Assembly (NCBI GenBank): GCA_030526935.1
Contig: JAUNBY010000173.1
Location: forward strand, 1-6,736
DNA from: Clostridia bacterium
GTDB lineage: Bacteria; Bacillota; Clostridia; Christensenellales; Aristaeellaceae
DNA length: 6,736 nucleotides
Direction of reading: 5' to 3'
The notes under the pieces were generated by a model, which worked only from the letters and a program-made list of their open reading frames with translations, searched no databases and was not told the DNA's origin. Made by a program: the position numbers and the translations under genes. Shown piece by piece: positions 1 to 6,309 of this stretch. How positions within the stretch are numbered: position 1 is the first letter of the stretch; every line of letters starts with the position of its first letter.

Positions 1-1
1 A

Positions 2-1240
2 TTCAGACGGGCTATCGGTTGGGTGTTGTCGATAGCTATTCTCGCGGCGGGCTTTTCACAACCGGCAAGGCAGCTTGGGCAGATTCCCGACGCCATTCGC
101 CTCAAGCGCGGAGGTACGGCCAATATTTCCTTTATGACCCCGATAGATTCCGAGGTTATACAAGGAAGTCAGGTACTGTCCAGCATGGACGAAAAACTTG
201 ACGACGGAGGATCTAACGTAAGTTTCGAGGGACGCGACGTCGGAAACGCACAGGTCGCGTTGAAGCTTATGGGCTTTACGATTAAGACCGTTGACGTGAC
301 GGTGGAGCCGGAAAAATGCGTCATACCCGGCGGTCATTCAATAGGCGTGGCGCTTAACATGGCGGGCGTTTTGGTCGTAGGTTCGTCCGACGTAGGAACC
401 AGTCCCAGCCCCGCCAGGCTTTCCGGGTTGCGCTCGGGCGACCTTATAAGCGATGTCGACGGCACCCCAGTAACCTCCGCCGAGGCATTGTCAAGGCAGG
501 TCTCTAAGGGAGGAAGGATGACGCTTGGAGTTATCCGCGCGGGCAGGGAAATATCGGTTGATATAGTTCCCGTAAGGGAGAACGAGTACGGAGCATACCG
601 CATAGGCGCGTGGGTCAGGGACTCGACGGCGGGAGTCGGCACGCTTTCGTACTACGATCCCGATACCACCGCTTTCGCGGCGCTGGGTCACGCGGTGACG
701 GACGTAGATACGGGAACGCTTCTGACGCTATCCGAAGGCGAAATATATGAAAGCAATATACTGGGCGTACTTAAAGGTTCGAACGGTTCTCCGGGAGAGC
801 TTCTGGGCGAGTTTATCGCCGACGCCAGGTATATGGGTACGGTTTTGCTAAACGGGGCGTTTGGAATATACGGTAAAACTCAAAACGCCATCGAAAACCC
901 GCTTTACCATGAACCTGTCGCGGTCATGTCGAGAAGCGAGGTGAGCGAGGGAAAGGCGGTATTATTGACGACTCTTGACGATGAGGGGATTAAGGCCTAC
1001 GACTGCGAGATAATCAGGTGTTACCGTCAGGACGAGGCGGGACAGCGCGGCATGGTGATAAAGATAACGGACGAGAGGCTTTTGTCCCTTACGGGCGGAA
1101 TCGTTCAGGGAATGAGCGGGTCTCCGATACTGCAAAACGGAAAACTCGCGGGAGCGGTCACCCATGTGTTCGTCGATGATCCTACACAGGGCTACGGCAT
1201 GTACGCCCAGTGGATGCTGGAGCAGTCGGACGGGATATAG
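2..1240 (+). CDS. spoIVB: SpoIVB, S55-family sporulation serine peptidase (5' end off window)
   Basis: In Bacillus this forespore-made protease is exported to the intermembrane space, where it cleaves SpoIVFA and so triggers pro-sigma-K processing; that role is carried over by homology. The frame is open to the left edge, so the GTG at base 23 is not the true start. Counting from base 2, a hydrophobic membrane segment or uncleaved signal lies at about residues 4-18. The family motif PGGHSIGV follows, then a PDZ domain at about 122-192 (GVLVVG, then LRSGDLI) and the S55 peptidase domain. The catalytic triad is visible: His230 in ALGHAVTD, Asp357 in KITDERLL and Ser372 in GIVQGMSGSPI. The spacings of 127 and 15 residues equal those of B. 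subtilis His236, Asp363 and Ser378. The C-terminus is intact with a TAG stop. The gene lies directly upstream of spo0A, the standard arrangement. Identification is secure. Confidence 0.96.
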   Translation, partial: FRRAIGWVLSIAILAAGFSQPARQLGQIPDAIRLKRGGTANISFMTPIDSEVIQGSQVLSSMDEKLDDGGSNVSFEGRDVGNAQVALKLMGFTIKTVDVTVEPEKCVIPGGHSIGVALNMAGVLVVGSSDVGTSPSPARLSGLRSGDLISDVDGTPVTSAEALSRQVSKGGRMTLGVIRAGREISVDIVPVRENEYGAYRIGAWVRDSTAGVGTLSYYDPDTTAFAALGHAVTDVDTGTLLTLSEGEIYESNILGVLKGSNGSPGELLGEFIADARYMGTVLLNGAFGIYGKTQNAIENPLYHEPVAVMSRSEVSEGKAVLLTTLDDEGIKAYDCEIIRCYRQDEAGQRGMVIKITDERLLSLTGGIVQGMSGSPILQNGKLAGAVTHVFVDDPTQGYGMYAQWMLEQSDGI

Positions 1241-1275
1241 ACAGGAGACGTAATACTAATAATATAAAATAATAA

Positions 1276-1294
1276 ACCAATTTTGAAAGTTGGT
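1276..1294. promoter_or_regulatory. Short palindrome upstream of the spo0A promoter, candidate operator
   Basis: An 8-bp inverted repeat (ACCAATTT against GAAAGTTGGT with one G-T pair) surrounds a TGA loop. It ends two bases before the -35 element of the candidate sigma-H promoter. No T-run follows, so it is not an obvious spoIVB terminator. An operator for an autoregulating Spo0A is an inference; it is not a canonical 0A box (TGTCGAA). It could also be a chance palindrome in AT-rich DNA. Confidence 0.35.
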
Positions 1295-1296
1295 CG

Positions 1297-1326
1297 GCAG
1301 GATTTTGCGGTTGCGACGTAGAACAA
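1297..1326 (+). promoter_or_regulatory. Putative sigma-H promoter of spo0A
   Basis: The -35 element GCAGGATTT (1297-1305) fits the Bacillus sigma-H consensus RNAGGAWWW fully. After 12 bases the -10 element GTAGAACAA (1318-1326) fits RNNGAATWW at eight of nine positions, with C in place of T. The N11-12 spacing is what sigma-H promoters use. In B. subtilis spo0A has a sigma-H promoter, so the location makes sense. Transcription would begin near base 1333, leaving a leader of about 48 bases before the GTG at 1381. Confidence 0.55.
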
Positions 1327-1365
1327 ATAGTTATGTGCAAACCGCGTTGCGAGGTCGCGCGGCGG

Positions 1366-1372
1366 AAAGGTG
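1366..1372 (+). promoter_or_regulatory. Ribosome binding site that sets the spo0A start
   Basis: AAAGGTG lies 8 bases before the GTG at 1381. The in-frame ATG at 1333 has no Shine-Dalgarno sequence and would coincide with the predicted transcription start. The GTG also gives a protein beginning where Spo0A receivers normally begin. Confidence 0.6.
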
Positions 1373-1380
1373 CGTGGAAG

Positions 1381-2118
1381 GTGAAAAAGGCTGAGTGGGT
1401 GATCTCCGCGGCGGAGGGATTTGAGCCGGGTTCGCTGGCTATGGAGATCAACGGCGGAATACTTGGAATGGCGAGCTATGAATATACCCGCGAGGTTGCC
1501 GTTCGCCGAATGCCGGAGTATCTCGCTGTCGATATGGTCATGCCGGGGGCGGATGCCTGCGAACTCGCCCGGGTTATAAGCCGCTCGCGCTTAAACGCAA
1601 ATCCTGTTATGCTTGCGCTCGTACCCCGAGGTATGATGGAAGTGTCGAAGGCACTGACCCGCGGACTGGGCATATACGCTCTCGTTCAAAAGCCTGCGAC
1701 TGGCGATGAATTGCGTAAAACGGTCGAGAAGGCGGATATAAGGGATCGACTTCCCTGCTACGGAGTCAACGGGGATTCCATAACCGGGATATTGCGTCAG
1801 ATTGGCTTTTCACCGGCGCGTCGCGGCACAAGGTACGTTATGACGGCGATTGAATTGCTGTGCCGCGATATGCGCTGCGTAAAATCCATGTCCGGGTCGG
1901 TATATCCGGTCGTTGCGGATATATACGGCGAGGATAAGACCAGAATTGTACAGGCTATGCGCCGCGCGATGGATTCAGCGTGGTCGTCGGGTTCGCCAGA
2001 AAAGCAGTACAGCCTGTTCGGCAACAGCATAGACGAGTGTCGCGGTAAGCCTACGCTGACACAGCTATGCGCCTGCGTCGCCGAACGGTTGCGCTCAGGA
2101 ATGGAGATAGACAAATGA
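1381..2118 (+). CDS. spo0A: Divergent Spo0A-family sporulation response regulator
   Basis: This is a 245-residue transcription factor homologous to the master regulator of sporulation (B. subtilis, 267 aa). Residues 1-117 are a CheY-like receiver. The phosphoacceptor Asp51 (VDMVMPG) and Lys104 (QKPA) are kept, but the acidic pair near the N-terminus (DD in Spo0A) is Ala10-Ala11 (VISAAEG) and the conserved Thr/Ser is near Ala79. Residues 130-240 are the Spo0A C-terminal DNA-binding domain, with signatures IGFSPARRGTRY, VYPVVADIYG, MRRAMDSAWSSG, SLFGNSI and GKPTLTQL. In the recognition helix, B. subtilis Glu213-Arg214 correspond to Val190-Gln191, while Arg217 is kept as Arg194. The GTG start is chosen from its ribosome binding site. 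The position directly after spoIVB argues that this is the spo0A orthologue rather than a stray paralogue. Its stop overlaps the deoB start. The family call is strong; classical phosphorelay control is doubtful. Confidence 0.9.
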   Translation: MKKAEWVISAAEGFEPGSLAMEINGGILGMASYEYTREVAVRRMPEYLAVDMVMPGADACELARVISRSRLNANPVMLALVPRGMMEVSKALTRGLGIYALVQKPATGDELRKTVEKADIRDRLPCYGVNGDSITGILRQIGFSPARRGTRYVMTAIELLCRDMRCVKSMSGSVYPVVADIYGEDKTRIVQAMRRAMDSAWSSGSPEKQYSLFGNSIDECRGKPTLTQLCACVAERLRSGMEIDK

Positions 2119-3281
2119 AAAAGAAGGTTGCTTTGATCGTTATAGACGCGCTGGGAGTGGGCGAGCTTCCCGACGCCGATAAATACGGCGACAGGGGCGC
2201 GAATACATTTGTTCACGTATATGAAAAGTGCAAGCCGAACATCCCCAATCTGACGGATATGGGAATTATGGCCGCCGCGGGTCTCGAGTGCGAAGATGAG
2301 CCTCTGGGATGCTTCGGTAAACTCCGCGAAAAGGCGATGGGCAAGGATACTACGACGGGACACTGGGAAATCGCGGGTCTTACGCTCAATAAACCCTTTC
2401 CCACGTATCCCGACGGCTTTCCCGACAACCTAATAAGCGCCATAGAAGACGAAATAGGCATGCAGGTCATAGGCAACAAGGCGGCATCCGGTACGGCTAT
2501 AATAGACGAACTTGGCGTGGAGCATATAAAAACCGGAAAGCCAATAGTATATACCTCCGCGGACAGCGTGTTCCAGGTAGCGGCGCACGAGGCGGTAATC
2601 CCTCCGGCGGAACTATGGCACATATGCAGACTTTGCCGGAAAGTGCTCACAGGCGATCACGCCGTAGGACGCGTGATAGCCAGACCCTTCGTCGGAAACC
2701 CCGGAAGCTTCACAAGGACGGCTTTCAGGAAGGATTTCTCGCTCGATCCTGTCAGGAAGACGCTTCTGGATCTGATGAAAGAATCCGGTCACGACGTGGT
2801 TGGCGTAGGCAAAATAGAAGATATTTTCAACAACAGGGGACTTACCGCGTCAAAGCACGTAACGGGAAACGCCGCGTGCATAGACGCGACCATAGAGGCG
2901 CTTAAGAAGCCTCAATTAAACGGACTTGTATTTACAAACCTGGTTGACACCGACATGCTATATGGCCATCGAAACGACGTTGAGGGCTACGCGAGATGCC
3001 TCGAGGAGATCGACAGGCGACTGCCGGAGATAATGCGCTGCCTTGGCGATGAGGACGTATTGATTATAACGGGAGACCACGGCTGCGATCCGGCGTTTCC
3101 CGGAACGGATCACACCCGCGAATACGTTCCGCTTCTTGCGTGGTCCCTCGCCGCGAACGAGGGCGTCGATTTGGGGACGCGGGATACTTTCGCCGATATA
3201 TCCGCGACGATACTCGATCTGTTCGGCGTGAAGAATACGCTCGACGGCAGGTCGTTCTGGCCGGAAATGAAGCTCGATTGA
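2115..3281 (+). CDS. deoB: Phosphopentomutase DeoB
   Basis: This cytosolic, Mn-dependent mutase interconverts (deoxy)ribose 1-phosphate and 5-phosphate, linking nucleoside breakdown to central carbon metabolism. The 388-residue product is close to the usual family length and belongs to the alkaline phosphatase superfamily with an inserted cap domain. The metal ligands can be read: Asp11 (VIDALGVGE), Asp280 and His285 (DTDMLYGH), Asp321-His322 (ITGDHGC) and His333 (GTDHTREY). Thr79 in KDTTTGHWE is the residue phosphorylated in catalysis. The spacing of the Thr and the later ligands matches B. cereus Thr85, Asp286, His291, Asp327, His328 and His339 with a constant offset of six. The ATG at 2115 overlaps the spo0A stop as ATGA, and AGGA (2097-2100) and GGAG (2103-2106) upstream can serve as ribosome binding sites. 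The frame extends upstream to 2067 but there it runs inside spo0A. The next gene supplies its substrate. Confidence 0.96.
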   Translation: MKKKVALIVIDALGVGELPDADKYGDRGANTFVHVYEKCKPNIPNLTDMGIMAAAGLECEDEPLGCFGKLREKAMGKDTTTGHWEIAGLTLNKPFPTYPDGFPDNLISAIEDEIGMQVIGNKAASGTAIIDELGVEHIKTGKPIVYTSADSVFQVAAHEAVIPPAELWHICRLCRKVLTGDHAVGRVIARPFVGNPGSFTRTAFRKDFSLDPVRKTLLDLMKESGHDVVGVGKIEDIFNNRGLTASKHVTGNAACIDATIEALKKPQLNGLVFTNLVDTDMLYGHRNDVEGYARCLEEIDRRLPEIMRCLGDEDVLIITGDHGCDPAFPGTDHTREYVPLLAWSLAANEGVDLGTRDTFADISATILDLFGVKNTLDGRSFWPEMKLD

Positions 3282-3289
3282 TATTGTAT

Positions 3290-3295
3290 GGGAGG
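3290..3295 (+). promoter_or_regulatory. Ribosome binding site of the purine nucleoside phosphorylase
   Basis: GGGAGG stands 6 bases before the ATG at 3302. It fixes that start against the longer open frame, which reaches back inside deoB to 3140. Confidence 0.75.
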
Positions 3296-3301
3296 ATACG
3301 C

Positions 3302-4126
3302 ATGATAAACGCGAATATAGGCGATATAAGGCAAGCGTCGAAATACCTTCTCGACGAGATTGGTTTCAGGCCTGAAATAGGAATTGCGCTTGGAAGCGGC
3401 TGGGGCGGGCTGCTCGTAGACGTGAAGGACGCAAAATATATCGATTATGCCAAAACGCCTCATATGAAGAGATCAACCGTTCAGGGACACGCGGGCAAGT
3501 GGGTTTTCGGCGAGGTCGCGGGGAAAAAGATCGTCGCGATGTCGGGGAGGCTGCACTTTTACGAGGGATATAGTCTGCAAGACGTGACGTTCCCGATTCG
3601 CGTGATGAAGGAAATGGGCGTTCAAAAGCTCATACTCACAAACGCCTCTGGCGCCGTCAACACGTCCTTTAATCCCGGAGACCTCATGCTCATAACCGAT
3701 CACATCAATATGACCTGCGCGAACCCGCTCGTCGGAGCAAACTGCGATGAAATGGGGGAGAGGTTCCCCGATATGACGCGGGTCTACTCCAGGGAGCTTT
3801 TGGATATTGCCAGAAAAGTCTCCGATGAAATGAACTTTCCGGTCAAAGAGGGAGTATATATGTGGCTTCTCGGCCCTTCTTATGAGACGCCCGCCGAAAT
3901 AAGGATGGCGCGAATCCTTGGGGCTGACGCCGTTGGTATGTCAACGGTTCCCGAGGCCATAGTCGCCAAACAGATGAAGATGAAGATACTGGGCATGTCC
4001 TGCGCGACAAATATGGCTGCCGGAATACTCGATCAGCCGCTTTCCCATAAAGAGGTTCTTGATACAGCCCGGCGAATAGAGAGCGATTACCGCAAGTATT
4101 TGTATAATGTAATAAAAGCCATTTAA
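3302..4126 (+). CDS. punA: Purine nucleoside phosphorylase, trimeric PNP/MTAP type
   Basis: This cytosolic enzyme splits purine (deoxy)nucleosides, mainly inosine and guanosine types in this family, with phosphate to give the base and (deoxy)ribose 1-phosphate. The 274-residue length is normal for the low-molecular-mass homotrimeric class. Visible active-site residues, by comparison with the human enzyme, are Ser32 (GSGWG), Arg83 and His85 (SGRLHFYEGY), Glu195 (GPSYETPAE), Met213-Ser214 (VGMSTVPE), Asn237 (SCATNMAAG) and His249 (PLSHKEV). The phosphate-loop motif GHAG is also present. The gene follows deoB by 20 bases with its own strong ribosome binding site and no promoter or terminator between them, as in the Bacillus drm-pupG pair, so both should be on one transcript. 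It ends 25 bases before a hairpin terminator. The symbol is by family; pupG is the B. subtilis name. Confidence 0.95.
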   Translation: MINANIGDIRQASKYLLDEIGFRPEIGIALGSGWGGLLVDVKDAKYIDYAKTPHMKRSTVQGHAGKWVFGEVAGKKIVAMSGRLHFYEGYSLQDVTFPIRVMKEMGVQKLILTNASGAVNTSFNPGDLMLITDHINMTCANPLVGANCDEMGERFPDMTRVYSRELLDIARKVSDEMNFPVKEGVYMWLLGPSYETPAEIRMARILGADAVGMSTVPEAIVAKQMKMKILGMSCATNMAAGILDQPLSHKEVLDTARRIESDYRKYLYNVIKAI

Positions 4127-4151
4127 AGCGAACGCCGGACGAAGGTAATAC

Positions 4152-4180
4152 GCGGGGAGCGCAATGCGCTCCCCGCCTTT
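4152..4180 (+). terminator. Rho-independent terminator of the spo0A-deoB-PNP operon
   Basis: A perfect 11-bp GC-rich stem (4152-4162 with 4166-4176, starting GCGGGGAGCGC) encloses an AAT loop and is followed by CTTT. The T-run is short. On the other strand the hairpin is followed by GTATTACC, so it is unlikely to be an efficient terminator for the convergent reductase gene. No other clear terminator for that gene is visible in 4127-4295. Confidence 0.8.
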
Positions 4181-4295
4181 CAGCTTGATATTAACACATC
4201 GGCTGGTTTTGCGCCACTTTTTATTCGTTACTTTGCATCTTTATCCGCTGATTTTTGTGCTGCGAAGGTTGAGATAAATACCGCCCGGCGTCGCT

Positions 4296-5183
4296 TTACC
4301 AGTTCTTTTCCTCTTTGCCACTGTCGTGCTGACGTTTGCGCTCCTCCACCATCTTGACGAACCATTCCACCATATGGGGATCCTGATGGGAGAAGAAGGA
4401 GCTTTCCGCTGTGTCCAGCGCGGCGATGGCCGCCATGTCGCCATCTGAGAGGGTAAAATCGAACACGTTAAAGTTTTCTTCCATGCGCTCAATATGGGTG
4501 GTCTTGGGGATTACCACAATGCCCCGCTGAATCTGCCAGCGCAGCATGACCTGTGCGGGCGTCTTTTGATATTGAGCGGCAATCTCCGCAATGACCGGAT
4601 GATCAAAGGCGCCCTTTCTGCCCTCGCCAAAGGGAGCCCATGCCTCCAGTTGAATGCCATATTTGTCCGCCCACTCCTTTGCGGTTTTCTGCTGGTTGAA
4701 GATGTGGATCTCCACCTGATTGACCATTGGCTTGACGCGGTTGAAGGCGGCAAAGTCCACCATGCGATCCACATAGAAATTGGAAATGCCGATGGCGCGC
4801 AGCCTGCCTTCGTCGTACAGATCCTCCAGCGCACGGTACGCGCCATAGGTATCGGAAAAGGGTTGGTGTAAAAGCACCAGATCCAGATATTCGGTTCTCA
4901 GCTTGCGCATTGATTCAAGCACCGATGCCTTCGCCTGCTCGTAGCCGTAATGCTCCACCCACACCTTGGTGGTCAGAAAGATTTCTTCGCGGGGAACGCC
5001 AGATTTTTGGATGGCGCTGCCCACTTGTTCCTCGTTGAAATAACTTTGCGCCGTATCCAGCGAGCGATAGCCAACCTTCAGCGCGTCCAGCACGCACCGC
5101 TCGCATTCCTCCCGCGTAACCTGATACACGCCATATCCGAGGACAGGCATTTTCACACCATTGTTCAAAGTAACATAATCCAT
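4296..5183 (-). CDS. Aldo/keto reductase, AKR5-like (2,5-diketo-gluconate reductase type)
   Basis: A cytosolic NAD(P)H-dependent carbonyl reductase of 295 residues with the (beta/alpha)8 barrel; its substrate cannot be told from sequence. The catalytic tetrad is complete: Asp43 and Tyr48 (SLDTAQSYFNEEQVG), Lys73 (LTTKVWV) and His106 (LVLLHQPF). Further landmarks are the N-terminal NNGVKMPVLGYGVY, the AIGISNF motif at about 131-137, NQVEIH at about 155-160, and the coenzyme loop IPKTTHIERMEEN, whose Lys and Arg favour NADPH. The tail after about residue 265 (DPHMVEWFVKMV, then a charged end) is of a kind seen in Bacillota members of the family. The ATG at 5183 is chosen because GAGGAG lies 8 bases before it; the GTG at 5192 overlaps that site. 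The gene is 120 bases downstream of the esterase and converges on the PNP operon. It uses no ATA isoleucine codons. Confidence 0.93.
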   Translation of the reverse strand: MDYVTLNNGVKMPVLGYGVYQVTREECERCVLDALKVGYRSLDTAQSYFNEEQVGSAIQKSGVPREEIFLTTKVWVEHYGYEQAKASVLESMRKLRTEYLDLVLLHQPFSDTYGAYRALEDLYDEGRLRAIGISNFYVDRMVDFAAFNRVKPMVNQVEIHIFNQQKTAKEWADKYGIQLEAWAPFGEGRKGAFDHPVIAEIAAQYQKTPAQVMLRWQIQRGIVVIPKTTHIERMEENFNVFDFTLSDGDMAAIAALDTAESSFFSHQDPHMVEWFVKMVEERKRQHDSGKEEKNW

Positions 5184-5191
5184 TTTACACA

Positions 5192-5197
5192 CTCCTC
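5192..5197 (-). promoter_or_regulatory. Ribosome binding site of the downstream aldo/keto reductase
   Basis: GAGGAG on the minus strand lies 8 bases before the ATG at 5183. It overlaps the in-frame GTG at 5190-5192 and so rules that codon out as the start. Confidence 0.7.
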
Positions 5198-5303
5198 GTA
5201 AATTACTTGACGCCGTGCCCGCCGAATACGGCGGACATGGGAATCGCGCTCAGTTGATCGTCCAAATGTAATAAACATTCCTTATCGAATGAAGTACTTT
5301 CAT

Positions 5304-6290
5304 CTACTGCATGCCTCCCGTGTTCATTTGTTCTTCCCAAAACGCGATGGCGTCGCCTATCCACCCTTCGGCGACCGTTCCCGTGCCAAGGCCAAAGCCG
5401 TGACTCAGGCCATCGTAGGCATGAAATTGCGTAGAGATACCAAGCGCCGAAAGGCTTTCCAACCGGGCCTGCATATCGCGCCAACCGGCGATTCCGTCGT
5501 TTGTTCCTACGCAGGCATAGGTAGGCGCGTCACTTTCGGAAACCGGATTGTAGCCGGTATACTGCATCACGATCGCGGCGGCCTGCGGAATGTCGTTTCG
5601 CCCCGTCAGTTCGGCAAGGTATTCCGCATTGCCCAAAACCGCCGCCATCCGCGCCCCAGCGGAGCCGCCCCAGAGGGAATAACCGTCCCTGGCCACCTGA
5701 AGCTCTCCGGCATTGTCGCAGATGAAGCACAGCGCCCGCGCCAGATCCTCGTAAGCCGCTTCCGGGCGGTATATAAGAGCGAAGGCGTTATAACCGGCTT
5801 GGCTCGCCGCCAAGGCGTGCGGAAAGCTGTCGTGCATCGCGCCTACATAGGCAAAGCCGCCCCCGGCGTTCATTACGGCGAATTCCCGCCCTGGCTCGCC
5901 CCGGAAAAAGAACAGCCCGGTATCCGCGAGGCTTGCGTCTGCGGCGATTTCCTCAGCGGTATAGATGGAATAGAAGACGGGTTCGCCGCTTGCCGCCTGC
6001 GCGTGCAAAGCGTTCACAATCTCCACCGTCTTGTCCGGCTGAAGATTGGAATACCACACATAGACGCTGTTGGAACTGACCTCGGCCAAGGTCATATCCT
6101 GCGATACGGCACGATCGACAGGGAAGAGCAGGCGGCCGAAATCTCCGAAAAGTGGATCGGCGATTACGTCGGCTACCGTGGAATCAACGCAAAATGGCGC
6201 AGTTGAAAGCTCCGCCCATCCGGACCCGGGAAAAACAAGAATGGGCATCAGCATAGCCGAAAGCAACATGCGCAAGGCAACTTGTCTCAT
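5304..6290 (-). CDS. Exported alpha/beta hydrolase, carbohydrate-esterase-like
   Basis: A 328-residue hydrolase with an N-terminal signal peptide: positive start (MRQVALR), hydrophobic core at about 8-20 and a likely signal peptidase I site after GWA (residue 26). It therefore probably acts outside the membrane. The alpha/beta hydrolase fold is shown by the oxyanion-type loop NAGGGFAYVG (141-150), the nucleophile elbow GGSAG with Ser210, an acid at Asp265 (VGTNDGIAG) and His297 (GLSHGFGLGTG). The layout recalls acetyl-xylan or feruloyl esterase-like hydrolases, so removing acyl groups from plant-type glycans is plausible but inferred. A peptidase or other esterase role is not excluded. The ATG at 6290 has GGGAGG 7 bases upstream. 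An extended open frame reaches 6572 but there it overlaps the upstream reductase. The 19-base gap to that gene implies co-transcription. Confidence 0.85.
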   Translation of the reverse strand: MRQVALRMLLSAMLMPILVFPGSGWAELSTAPFCVDSTVADVIADPLFGDFGRLLFPVDRAVSQDMTLAEVSSNSVYVWYSNLQPDKTVEIVNALHAQAASGEPVFYSIYTAEEIAADASLADTGLFFFRGEPGREFAVMNAGGGFAYVGAMHDSFPHALAASQAGYNAFALIYRPEAAYEDLARALCFICDNAGELQVARDGYSLWGGSAGARMAAVLGNAEYLAELTGRNDIPQAAAIVMQYTGYNPVSESDAPTYACVGTNDGIAGWRDMQARLESLSALGISTQFHAYDGLSHGFGLGTGTVAEGWIGDAIAFWEEQMNTGGMQ

Positions 6291-6297
6291 CAGAACG

Positions 6298-6303
6298 CCT
6301 CCC
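6298..6303 (-). promoter_or_regulatory. Ribosome binding site of the exported hydrolase
   Basis: GGGAGG on the minus strand lies 7 bases before the ATG at 6290, within the 19-base gap after the upstream reductase. It sets the start that yields the signal peptide. Confidence 0.75.
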
Positions 6304-6309
6304 TTCTTT

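Noticed and set aside
1238..1268. A possible sigma-A promoter (TAGACA, then TATAAA or TAATAT) at the end of spoIVB.
   Set aside because: TAGACA overlaps the spoIVB stop and the spacing is either too long (19 bases to TATAAA) or paired with a poor -10 (TAATAT). The AT-rich stretch makes such matches cheap.
1333..1380. An ATG at 1333 giving Spo0A 16 extra residues.
   Set aside because: There is no ribosome binding site, the extra residues do not resemble a receiver start, and the ATG falls at the predicted transcription start. The GTG at 1381 has AAAGGTG in place.
1643..1649. An exact TGTCGAA (0A box core) on the plus strand.
   Set aside because: It lies inside the spo0A coding region, and a 7-base match is easily met by chance. 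None was seen in the gap upstream of spo0A.
2615..2905. A plus-strand open frame rich in Arg and basic residues inside deoB.
   Set aside because: It is an out-of-frame shadow of deoB, whose metal ligands and length are intact through this stretch.
5219..5234. A 6-bp GC hairpin (CCGCCG with CGGCGG, AATA loop) between the esterase and the reductase, considered as a terminator.
   Set aside because: The stem is short and no T-run follows on either strand.
5289..6206. A 305-codon open frame on the plus strand opposite the exported hydrolase.
   Set aside because: It has no recognisable motif or good start signal, and the opposite strand encodes a hydrolase with signal peptide and full catalytic triad. 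It is a shadow of GC-rich codon use.
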